DNA of 6,532 bases from Planctomycetota bacterium (lineage in GTDB: Bacteria > Planctomycetota > Phycisphaerae > WQYP01). Location of the stretch: contig JAKATV010000291.1 of assembly GCA_021818565.1 (NCBI GenBank), forward strand, positions 1 to 6,532, in the 5' to 3' direction. Position numbers and translations under genes: made by a program. Positions 1 to 5,877 of this stretch are shown here, one piece after another (the first letter of the stretch is position 1; each line of letters opens with the position of its first letter). The notes below the pieces were generated by a model, which worked only from the letters and a program-made list of their open reading frames with translations, ran no database searches and was not told the DNA's origin.

Positions 1-601
1 CGATCTAAAGCCGCGGAGCGGATTGAAACGTGTTGATAATTAACAGGGCGATAAAGGATACATCGTTCTCCGCGGCCCAAAGCCGCGGAGCGGATTGAAA
101 CTTCAATGTCTGGATAAAATGATCTCGCATAATATGTTCTCCGCGGCCCAAAGCCGCGGAGCGGATTGAAACAGGGGCGGCGCGGCAGCATAAGGCACGG
201 TAACGGCTGTTCTCCGCGGCCCAAAGCCGCGGAGCGGATTGAAACAGCGCCGCGGAATTGCGTGCCAGGGGCGGCGCGGGTTCTCCGCGGCCCAAAGCCG
301 CGGAGCGGATTGAAACTCATCAAATAGCGCGTCTTTTCCTGAAGTCGAAGTTCTCCGCGGCCCAAAGCCGCGGAGCGGATTGAAACGCGAAAACAACGCG
401 GGGCGTTATGCTGTGGTGTGAGTTCTCCGCGGCCCAAAGCCGCGGAGCGGATTGAAACCCGTTGCTATCCGGTGCGGTCATAGTCGCTGTCACCGTTCTC
501 CGCGGCCCCAAGCCGCGGAGCGGATTGAAACTCTTTCCCTTAGCGTGACTTGTGGAAAGCCCGAGTTCTCCGCGGCCCCAAGCCGCGGAGTGGATTGAAA
601 C
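1..601 (+). CRISPR. CRISPR array, distal (trailer) end, 8 full repeats and 8 spacers
   Basis: Full 37-bp repeats lie at 65-101, 136-172, 209-245, 280-316, 350-386, 422-458, 495-531 and 565-601; a partial copy ends at 29. Each reads GTT, a 9-bp stem arm CTCCGCGGC, loop CCAAA, the complementary arm GCCGCGGAG, then CGGATTGAAAC. Spacers are 30-64, 102-135, 173-208, 246-279, 317-349, 387-421, 459-494 and 532-564 (33-36 bp). The first six full repeats are identical. The last two have loop CCCAA, and the final one also has C to T just after the stem, which is typical decay at the end far from the leader. This and the ATTGAAAC terminus indicate plus-strand transcription with the leader off the left edge. 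The stem leaves an 11-nt 5' handle, as in type I-C processing, but with no cas genes visible the subtype is inference; another type I subtype or type III remains possible. Spacers 1-2 are AT-rich (about 37% and 29% GC) and spacers 3-4 very GC-rich (about 69% and 79%), so several invaders are represented. Confidence 0.98.
173..279 (+). other. Spacers 3 and 4 from overlapping protospacers
   Basis: The first 13 bases of spacer 3 (173-185, AGGGGCGGCGCGG) equal the last 13 bases of spacer 4 (267-279). The match ends exactly at the two spacer boundaries, so the spacers can be joined into one 57-bp source sequence: spacer 4 followed by the last 23 bases of spacer 3. One reverse-strand frame of that composite is open and reads AVTVPYAAAPPLARNSAA, which would suit a phage or plasmid gene; other frames are open too. 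The composite implies a 5' flank ending GTGCC for the spacer 3 protospacer and a 3' flank beginning CAGCA for spacer 4. Confidence 0.85.
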
Positions 602-691
602 CACCGCCGCATGGTATAGCAGTGCCTTCGTCCCAGCGATCAGGTTATCGCTTCCGTGCCGGTCGCCTATCAACTTGGAAGAGGCAACAAT
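602..691. other. Short spacer between CRISPR array and inserted element
   Basis: Ninety bases follow the last repeat. There is no further repeat copy and no credible gene. The right part, 670-691, is the displaced native 3' end of the glycosyltransferase described separately. The rest, 602-669, would be the original intergenic gap between that gene and the array; no U-tract terminator is visible in it. Confidence 0.6.
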
Positions 692-700
692 TCTTCAACG
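670..700 (-). pseudogene. Displaced native 3' end of the glycosyltransferase gene
   Basis: Read on the minus strand, the left 9-bp direct repeat (692-700) is followed by codons that continue the glycosyltransferase frame if the 138-bp element and one 9-bp copy are removed. The junction then reads GAA TTG TTG CCT CTT CCA AGT TGA, that is E-L-L-P-L-P-S-stop with the stop at 670-672. The restored C-terminus VIQAVEELLPLPS resembles the helix that normally ends family 9 glycosyltransferases. The restored protein would be 395 residues. The reconstruction is read directly from the sequence; that it was the ancestral state is inference. Confidence 0.7.
692..700. repeat. Left target-site duplication
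   Basis: TCTTCAACG abuts the left terminal inverted repeat and is repeated exactly at 839-847. The match extends to 10 bp if the following G (701 and 848) is counted. A 9-bp duplication with GGT element termini at both ends is the more symmetrical reading. Confidence 0.75.
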
Positions 701-838
701 GGTGTGGCAATTTTTCCGGGCATCCCTGGGACCGCGGGTGTCCTCACCCGCTTCTGCTTTGTGGAGACCAAGACCCAGCCCTGAATTTAGGCGTCCATGA
801 GCAAATTTCTGCTCTTACCCGGAAAAATTGCCACGACC
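701..838. mobile_element. Short non-autonomous (MITE-like) element, about 138 bp
   Basis: The left end (701-720) is GGTGTGGCAATTTTTCCGGG. The right end, reverse complement of 818-838, is the same with one extra C after GGT; 17 bp (704-720 against 818-834) are perfectly inverted. Both ends abut 9-bp direct repeats TCTTCAACG (692-700 and 839-847), the signature of transposition. The interior has a GC-rich hairpin (734-751) and a 5-bp hairpin GAGCA/TGCTC (799-814), with no transposase and no room for one. It lies in the 3' end of the glycosyltransferase gene, whose present stop (787-789) is inside the element. GGT termini with 9-bp duplications occur in the IS1 family, among others, but that assignment is a guess. 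A chance inverted repeat is unlikely given the coincidence of inverted repeats, direct repeats and a restorable reading frame. Confidence 0.8.
734..751 (+). terminator. GC-rich hairpin inside the element, possible bidirectional terminator
   Basis: GCGGGTG (734-740), loop TCCT, CACCCGC (745-751): a perfect 7-bp stem. On the plus strand it is followed by TTCTGCTTTG, which is only an imperfect U-tract; on the minus strand no U-run follows. It lies between the convergent CRISPR array and glycosyltransferase gene, about 35 nt past the latter's stop, so it could end either transcript. It may instead simply be structure belonging to the mobile element. Confidence 0.3.
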
Positions 839-2004
839 TCTTCAACGGCTTGTATCACCTGTTCAACCGTCACCGCCGCAATTGGACTTGCGCCGGAAGC
901 ACTGGTGTCCGCAATGTTTGCCGCACCGTCGCTTGGTGTGACGGTTCTGTAGGCAACGCCCCAGGGGTCAAAACGGGCCGCGGTATTGCCGGCGCTACTT
1001 GCCAGTTCCGGAAGGGGCGGATCGGCATAAATGGCGACAATAGGAACTCCTACAGCCGCCGCGATGTGCATGGGCCCCGTGTCGTTGCCCAGATAAAGTC
1101 CGCATTTCGCCAGTACTGCCGCGGTTTCCCGCAGGGCTAAATCTCCCGCGACATTTAAGCCGCGGCCTTGAAGCTCCCGCACAATTTGCTCCCCGGCTTC
1201 GCGGTCCCCCGGTCCGCCGACAACCACCACTGCGGTATTGGGATAATGATCGAGGATAAACCGCGCCACTGTCGCATAGCGCTCCACCGGCCACCTTTTC
1301 CGCTCGGTGCTCGCGCCGGCGCACAGACCGATCCACCGGGTGCCATTAGGGCGGCTGGCTAACAACGCATCCGCTTTGGTTTTATCCTGTTGAGAAATAT
1401 ATAGCTGGAGGTGATCGCTGCCGGCTGTTGCGCCGAGAGCCGTAAGCAAAGATAAATTGCGTTTCAGTTCGTGCATATCGGCACATACCGGCTTAATCGG
1501 ATGCGTCAGAAATTGGTCTGTGTCGGCATCGGCGTGCATTTTTTCAACTGTGGCTGATTCTGAAAACCCTATACGCCGCTGCGCTCCGGTGGCCAGCAAC
1601 GCCAGTAAGCCGCGGCTGAAATCGGCATCAAACCGCGGGAGAATTCCCAGTTGCGGCTCTCCCCCAAGTGCTACCGCAACTTGCCGCCGCAGGCTAAAAA
1701 GAGCCTTTAATCGCCCGGGTCGAAAGCCAAACTTGGGGGCAAATGGAATGACACTATCAATATGCGGGCATAATTCCACCAGGTTCACCAGTGCGGGGCG
1801 GACCACCAGCGCAATGCGGGCGTTTGGCATGGATCGTCTCAATTCACGCAGAAATGGCAATGTAAGAATCAGATCGCCGATTTCATCAAACCGGATCACG
1901 ACCACCCGCGTGGATTCCAGCGGGTGGTTTATTGCCGGAGAGGTACTTCGGCAGCAGCAGCGATAAAGAATATGTGACAGTGCTCTACGCGCTGTTGATT
2001 TCAT
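787..2004 (-). CDS. Glycosyltransferase family 9 (ADP-heptose:LPS heptosyltransferase-like), C-terminus altered by insertion
   Basis: A 405-residue GT-B fold enzyme of the family that transfers heptose from ADP-heptose to lipopolysaccharide core or related glycans at the cytoplasmic face of the inner membrane. The N-terminal Rossmann domain opens with VIRFDEIGDLILTLPFL (36-52). The C-terminal nucleotide-sugar domain shows GLCAGASTERKRWP (226-239), VVGGPGDRE (261-269) and LYLGNDTGPMHIAAAVGVP (303-321), the hallmark sugar-nucleotide loop. No lipid A-Kdo or acceptor specificity can be read, so WaaC/WaaF/RfaQ symbols are not given. The ATG at 2004 adds about 32 residues with a CCC run before the family core and lacks a clear ribosome binding site; a GTG at 1905 (residue 34) is an alternative start. 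Residues 390-405 (VVAIFPGKSRNLLMDA) are encoded by the inserted element and replace a native LLPLPS ending. All catalytic motifs are upstream, so the enzyme is probably active. It lies 161 bp downstream of rnr on the same strand. Confidence 0.93.
   Translation of the reverse strand: MKSTARRALSHILYRCCCRSTSPAINHPLESTRVVVIRFDEIGDLILTLPFLRELRRSMPNARIALVVRPALVNLVELCPHIDSVIPFAPKFGFRPGRLKALFSLRRQVAVALGGEPQLGILPRFDADFSRGLLALLATGAQRRIGFSESATVEKMHADADTDQFLTHPIKPVCADMHELKRNLSLLTALGATAGSDHLQLYISQQDKTKADALLASRPNGTRWIGLCAGASTERKRWPVERYATVARFILDHYPNTAVVVVGGPGDREAGEQIVRELQGRGLNVAGDLALRETAAVLAKCGLYLGNDTGPMHIAAAVGVPIVAIYADPPLPELASSAGNTAARFDPWGVAYRTVTPSDGAANIADTSASGASPIAAVTVEQVIQAVEEVVAIFPGKSRNLLMDA
839..847. 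repeat. Right target-site duplication
   Basis: Second copy of TCTTCAACG, directly outside the right terminal inverted repeat. On the minus strand it lies within the glycosyltransferase codons GCC GTT GAA GAG (A-V-E-E, residues 386-389), which places the insertion point inside the second Glu codon. Confidence 0.75.
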
Positions 2005-2017
2005 TTTGTGAATCCAA

Positions 2018-2033
2018 TGTGCCTTAAGTCACA
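2018..2033 (-). promoter_or_regulatory. Dyad resembling a CRP/FNR-type site upstream of the glycosyltransferase
   Basis: On the minus strand the sequence reads TGTGA CTTAAG GCACA, an inverted repeat with seven of eight base pairs matching, centred about 21 bp before the ATG at 2004. The E. coli CRP consensus is TGTGA-N6-TCACA, so this differs by one base in the conserved half-sites. Its place between a presumed promoter and the start codon would suit repression. No CRP-family gene is visible here and the host is unknown, so function is speculative. Confidence 0.3.
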
Positions 2034-2115
2034 ATGACCGCGGTAACACCACGATTCCACACTGATGGATTCATGCTCAAACGTCCTCTAATCGCGGTAT
2101 CGCGTAGCGCCCCCC

Positions 2116-2131
2116 GGCCGGGTGCCCGACC
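2116..2131 (-). terminator. Possible rnr terminator hairpin without U-tract
   Basis: The minus-strand transcript can pair GGUCGG with CCGGCC across a GCAC loop (one G-U pair), about 35 nt beyond the rnr stop. It is followed by GGGGGGCG and not by uridines, so intrinsic termination is doubtful. The rest of the 161-bp gap 2005-2165 holds short dyads (CCCGGCCGGG at 2113-2122, CCACGCGTGG at 2130-2139, CGCG-GTAT-CGCG at 2093-2104) and no gene or RNA that I recognise. Confidence 0.2.
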
Positions 2132-2165
2132 ACGCGTGGCGAATTTCCGGCAACTGCGCCATTCC

Positions 2166-4685
2166 TTACCGCCCGCGCCGCCGCCGACCAAAACGTTTGG
2201 AGCGTTTTCCATCCTTGGCGGGATCTTTGCGATGGTTGTGTTTGTGCTTGTGGCGTTCCACGTTACGGTCGCCAGACTCTTGGATTTTTCCCGGCTTGGG
2301 AGCACGCGCGGGTTCAACTTTCCGCAGGTGCTTTTCACCGTGAATTGTCGAGCCGTGTTCAATCAGCCGCACTTCCATACGCCGTGCGGAAATATTCACC
2401 GCCACAATCTGTACCCGCGCCAGATCACCCAAGGTGATTCGCCGCCCCGACCGCTGCCCTCGCAAGCACGCCGTGCGCTGGTCGTAAATCCAGTAGTCCG
2501 GAGGCAGATCATTCATGCGTATCTGTCCCTCGACCAGAAATCTGGTGGATTGCACAAACACGCCGGAATTGTTTACCCCCGTCACCACGCCGTCAATAAC
2601 ATCGCCGATATGCTGCGAGAGTAAATCAAGAACCTTCACCGCCCGCAATTCGCGCTCCGCATCTTGTGCCCGGCGTTCCGTAAAGGACAAATGCCGCGCC
2701 AGGCGAACCAGGGCGTTGTAATCCGGCACGTTGCCCAGCGTGGGGGGCATTAAGGCATTCATTTCCGTGCTCAGCGCCGCCACTGGTTTGCCGGCGCGTT
2801 TTTTGCCCCGGCCCGTCTTTTTGCGCTGGCCGGTCAGGACGCTATCCAGCAGGCGATGAATGACCAGATCGGCATAGCGCCGAATCGGCGAAGTAAAGTG
2901 GGCATAATTCGCGCTGGCTAACGCATAGTGTCCCTGTTCCAGCGGTGAATACTCCGCCGTGCTGAAAGTCTTAAGCACGCTTAAGTGGATCGCATACGCC
3001 AGGGGTGTGCCGCGCACGGAATCCAGAAGTTCGCGAATCACATTGCGATCCAGCTTCTTGGGCAACTTATGCCCCGTGGAAAGTACAAATTGCCGGACGT
3101 TCTCACTGGCGTCCATGTCCGGATCGGGGTGAATTCGTCGCAGGACGTTAAGTTTTTTGCTGGTTAAAAATGTCGCCACCGCCTCATTGGCTTCCACCAT
3201 AAACATTTCGATAATTTTATGCGTATAGGCGTCGTCACCCGGATGGGCGTCAATGACCCGGCCCGTGGGGTCCATCACCAACTCCACCTCCGGCAAATCC
3301 AGCACAATCATTCCCTGATCCAGCCGCCGCTGTTCAATGGCCCGCGCCAGGCGATCCATGTTCAGCAGCAGTTCGCGTATCGGTGCGGCAACCTGAGGCA
3401 CCTTGGGATCGGGTGGAGATTCCAACAGGCCCTTGGCGTATGGCCGCCCCTGTCCCTTGGCGTCATCAATAATGGCCTGTGCCTGCGTATACGTCAGCCG
3501 ACGGCGGGAACGAATAAGGGTATTAGCGCACCGCGCGGAAACGACACGTCCCTGCCGGTCATAACGGATAAAGGCGCTCTTGGTTAAGCGCGGTTTATTT
3601 TCCTGCAGGGAGCAAACGCCGTTGGACAGCACCTCCGGCAGCATCGGTATAACGTGCCGTGGAAAATAAATGCTGTTGCCCCGTCTCCGGGCCTCTAAAT
3701 CCAGCGGACTTTCCACGGTGACAAAATGCGAAACATCCGCAATATGCACGCCAAGTTCCCATACCGCATCTCCCGGCCCATCATGATCGGCCGGACCCAG
3801 AAGATCCTCCACGGGCTTTTCCCCGTTAGGGTTCAGCGCTCGCAATGTGATGGCATCATCAAAATCACGCGCGTCATCGGGGTCGATGGTCACCGTGACG
3901 AGATTGCTGATATCTTCTCTATCCTCCAATGAGGCTGTATCAAAATCACGCGCCGCGGCTCCCGCCTGATCCAGCACTTCCGCGGGAAATTCCATCGGTA
4001 AATCGAACTGTTTAATCACCGAAGCTAATTCCACTTCCGGCTCGCCATGGGGGCCGATGACTTCGGTTATGACCCCCTCCGCCGGTTTGCCCGCGCGGGG
4101 AAATTCCAGCAATTCCACCACCACTTTGTCGCCTTCCGCCGCGGATTTGGCTGAGGCGTCCTGGATGGAAACCGGCTGCTTGAGAATAGAGCCATCCGGA
4201 ATCACCACCCAGGCATTAAGTTGCCTTGCCAAAGTGCCCACACAGCGGTTGGTGCCGCGCCGCAAAATTCGGATAATGCGCCCCGTGCGGCTGCGACCGC
4301 GCGAATCCTGCTTGTCTACCGCAATAATGCGGAAAATTACCAGATCGCCGCTCATGGCATCGAGCGTATCGGAAGGGGGAATAAATAAATCCCCGAGCTT
4401 GTCCGGCCGCAACGGCGTAACAAATCCGAACCCCCGCCCAGTTCCATGAAAAACCCCGGCGGCCTGCTGTTTCATATCCGGCAGCGCCATAGCCCGGCCA
4501 TCCTCTTTGGGGATCACGCAATCGGCTGTAATTAGCGTGTCTAACGCGTGATGAAACTGTTCCTGTTGCTTTGGGCCTAGCCCCAGCCGAGTCATCATGT
4601 CGCGCAAGGAAATTGGTCCACCATCCGCGGCGGCCAGTACATCAAGAATTTGTCCAATAAGTGGATCTAACAATAGTGGCTCCAT
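2166..4685 (-). CDS. rnr: Ribonuclease R (3'-5' exoribonuclease, RNB family)
   Basis: An 839-residue processive 3'-5' exoribonuclease that degrades structured RNA in the cytoplasm, including rRNA fragments and mRNA, and acts in stress survival and trans-translation in known bacteria. Domain order is canonical: winged helix (about 5-62), cold-shock domains CSD1 (about 74-140, with GRGFGFVTP and GDLFIPP) and CSD2 (about 148-220), catalytic RNB domain (about 255-615), S1 domain (about 691-775), basic tail. The active site is DPDDARDFDDAI (268-279), with Asp268, 274, 276 and 277 matching the four metal-binding Asp of E. coli RNase R. HIADVSHFV (314-322) and FTSPIRRYADLVIHR (597-611) are also family signatures. 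Length is close to E. coli RNase R (about 813). Features of note are a basic segment KKTGRGKKRAGK (622-633) and a tail rich in His, Lys and Arg (HKHKHNH about 812-818, RRRRGR at the end). The two cold-shock domains plus basic tail favour RNase R over RNase II. The ATG at 4685 places the winged helix right at the N-terminus. Confidence 0.97.
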   Translation of the reverse strand: MEPLLLDPLIGQILDVLAAADGGPISLRDMMTRLGLGPKQQEQFHHALDTLITADCVIPKEDGRAMALPDMKQQAAGVFHGTGRGFGFVTPLRPDKLGDLFIPPSDTLDAMSGDLVIFRIIAVDKQDSRGRSRTGRIIRILRRGTNRCVGTLARQLNAWVVIPDGSILKQPVSIQDASAKSAAEGDKVVVELLEFPRAGKPAEGVITEVIGPHGEPEVELASVIKQFDLPMEFPAEVLDQAGAAARDFDTASLEDREDISNLVTVTIDPDDARDFDDAITLRALNPNGEKPVEDLLGPADHDGPGDAVWELGVHIADVSHFVTVESPLDLEARRRGNSIYFPRHVIPMLPEVLSNGVCSLQENKPRLTKSAFIRYDRQGRVVSARCANTLIRSRRRLTYTQAQAIIDDAKGQGRPYAKGLLESPPDPKVPQVAAPIRELLLNMDRLARAIEQRRLDQGMIVLDLPEVELVMDPTGRVIDAHPGDDAYTHKIIEMFMVEANEAVATFLTSKKLNVLRRIHPDPDMDASENVRQFVLSTGHKLPKKLDRNVIRELLDSVRGTPLAYAIHLSVLKTFSTAEYSPLEQGHYALASANYAHFTSPIRRYADLVIHRLLDSVLTGQRKKTGRGKKRAGKPVAALSTEMNALMPPTLGNVPDYNALVRLARHLSFTERRAQDAERELRAVKVLDLLSQHIGDVIDGVVTGVNNSGVFVQSTRFLVEGQIRMNDLPPDYWIYDQRTACLRGQRSGRRITLGDLARVQIVAVNISARRMEVRLIEHGSTIHGEKHLRKVEPARAPKPGKIQESGDRNVERHKHKHNHRKDPAKDGKRSKRFGRRRRGR

Positions 4686-4702
4686 ACATTAACCATGGAG
4701 CC

Positions 4703-4708
4703 ATTATA
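4703..4708 (-). promoter_or_regulatory. Consensus -10 box before rnr
   Basis: TATAAT on the minus strand lies 17 nt upstream of the rnr ATG. No good -35 hexamer stands at 16-18 bp spacing, so only the -10 is supported. If used, transcription would begin near 4696 and leave a leader of about 11 nt, too short for a normal Shine-Dalgarno site; none is seen. The box sits in the loop of a small GCCAT/ATGGC dyad. Rnr could also be read through from yeiH, whose stop is 63 bp upstream. Confidence 0.35.
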
Positions 4709-4748
4709 TCGCATGGCACGGCTTTGGGGATAACAGGGAATTTCCGCA

Positions 4749-5828
4749 TCACCGATGCAGCAAAATCAGCAGCAGCGTGCCTCCCCCCATTAGCAGCCAC
4801 AGCAGCACGCCCTGAACCATAGGCCGAATGCCCACTTTTTTCAGCGTGGCTCGCGAAAGTCCCGCGCCGATGAGAAACAGCGTGACCGTTAAGCCGATAT
4901 CACTTAGATGGCCGATATCCGGTGCGGCGTGATCAATGGCCGGTACAAAACTGCGGGATAATGACGCTATAAGAAATAACCCGATAAACCATGGCACATG
5001 CACTTTGGCTTTCCGTGCCGGCACATCGGATTGCGGACTGCTGGTGAAGTCGCTGTTCAGACCGGCCGGCTCGCTGCGGGCGATGCGCCCGGCATACCAC
5101 CCGAAAACCATGGACACCGGAACAATCCATAGCGCCCGCGAAAGTTTCACCGCTGTGGCCGTGGTCAGAGCGGACGAACCATAACGTGATGCCGCCGCCA
5201 CGACCGATGAAATATCATGTATCGATATGCCCGCCCATACACCAAACTGATACTGCGTGAGGTGTAAGGCATGGCCGATAGGCACAAATAAATACAACGC
5301 AACGGCATTGAGCAGAAATACCGTGCCCATGGAAACCGTCATCTGGCTTTCACCGGCATCCAGCACCGTGGCCACCGCCGCGATGGCTGATCCGCCGCAG
5401 ATGGCTGTGCCGGAACTGATCAACCATGACGTTTGCGGGTCGATTTTCAACCAACGTCCCAGCAACCAGCCGGCCAGAAACGTCACACTGATGCTTGCCG
5501 CCGCCATCAACGCTCCCTGTGCCCCGGCCGCCAGAACGGTATGGAGATTCATGGTAAATCCCAACAGCACCACGCAAATCTGCAGCATCATTTTTGCGGC
5601 TCTATGGGCGCTTTTTCGCCACGGCGTACCGATGGTCAACGCCAAGGCCATGCCCAGCGCCAGGGCTATCGGCGGCGAAGCCCAGGGCGACAGGCAAAAC
5701 ATGACGGCCAGTACAAACACGGGTCGACTTATCGCGTCAAATAAACGCAGGAGTCCCTCAATTGGTCCAGTGGCTGGGATTGGCGAATCCAAAGCAATAA
5801 CCAACTCATCTCCATCGCGTGGGGGCAT
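4749..5828 (-). CDS. yeiH: YeiH-family (UPF0324) putative sulfate/sulfite exporter
   Basis: A 359-residue polytopic inner-membrane protein of the putative sulfate exporter family. Hydrophobic segments fall near residues 35-52, 53-68, 82-100, 104-124, 133-155, 165-187, 193-214, 225-247, 278-292, 308-326 and 336-357, about 10-11 helices. Family-like conserved stretches are SGTAICGGSAIAA (139-151), GVWAGISIHD (196-205) and VKLSRALWIVPV (227-238). A polar loop at about 250-277 separates the two halves. The ATG at 5828 is set by a strong AGGAG seven bases upstream. Transport by this family is poorly characterised; sulfate or sulfite export is proposed because members lie beside CysL/YeiE-type LysR regulators, as here. 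It is divergent from the LysR gene at 5957 and 63 bp upstream of rnr, which may be partly co-transcribed. Confidence 0.92.
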   Translation of the reverse strand: MPPRDGDELVIALDSPIPATGPIEGLLRLFDAISRPVFVLAVMFCLSPWASPPIALALGMALALTIGTPWRKSAHRAAKMMLQICVVLLGFTMNLHTVLAAGAQGALMAAASISVTFLAGWLLGRWLKIDPQTSWLISSGTAICGGSAIAAVATVLDAGESQMTVSMGTVFLLNAVALYLFVPIGHALHLTQYQFGVWAGISIHDISSVVAAASRYGSSALTTATAVKLSRALWIVPVSMVFGWYAGRIARSEPAGLNSDFTSSPQSDVPARKAKVHVPWFIGLFLIASLSRSFVPAIDHAAPDIGHLSDIGLTVTLFLIGAGLSRATLKKVGIRPMVQGVLLWLLMGGGTLLLILLHR

Positions 5829-5835
5829 ATTAGAA

Positions 5836-5840
5836 CTCCT
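5836..5840 (-). promoter_or_regulatory. Strong ribosome binding site of yeiH
   Basis: AGGAG on the minus strand with a 7-nt gap to the ATG at 5828. It fixes the start of yeiH and contrasts with rnr, the glycosyltransferase and lysR, none of which shows a comparable site. Upstream in the presumed leader are two small hairpins, CCAT-GATG-ATGG (5845-5856) and GGAAGCTT...CTTCC (5855-5874). Confidence 0.7.
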
Positions 5841-5877
5841 GAATCCATCATCATGGAAGGGCTTACAAGCTTCCTTC

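Noticed and set aside
602..640. Possible ninth spacer after the last repeat
   Set aside because: No repeat copy, even a degenerate one, follows within a spacer length, so the array ends at 601.
5..673. Three minus-strand open frames with repeated peptides FQSAPRLWAAEN or FNPLRGFGPRRT
   Set aside because: They are translations of the CRISPR repeats in different frames, not proteins with repeats.
550..1140. A 196-codon plus-strand open frame
   Set aside because: It starts in the last CRISPR spacer, crosses the mobile element and runs antisense through the glycosyltransferase; it shows no family resemblance.
2009..2073. 8-bp inverted repeat TGAATCCA / TGGATTCA as possible ends of a second small element
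   Set aside because: The arms are short, do not extend, and have no flanking direct repeats; 8-bp matches over this distance are not unusual.
2034..2624. A 196-codon plus-strand open frame over the rnr 3' end
   Set aside because: It is antisense to the conserved S1 domain and has low-complexity content typical of a shadow frame.
4724..4741. Similarity to the I-SceI homing endonuclease site (GGGATAACAGGG core)
   Set aside because: Flanking bases differ at several positions of the 18-bp site and there is no intron or endonuclease context; it appears to be coincidence.
4746..4758. GCATC-ACC-GATGC hairpin at the yeiH stop as a terminator
   Set aside because: The stem is 5 bp, overlaps the stop codon and is followed on the minus strand by GGAAATTCCC with no U-tract.
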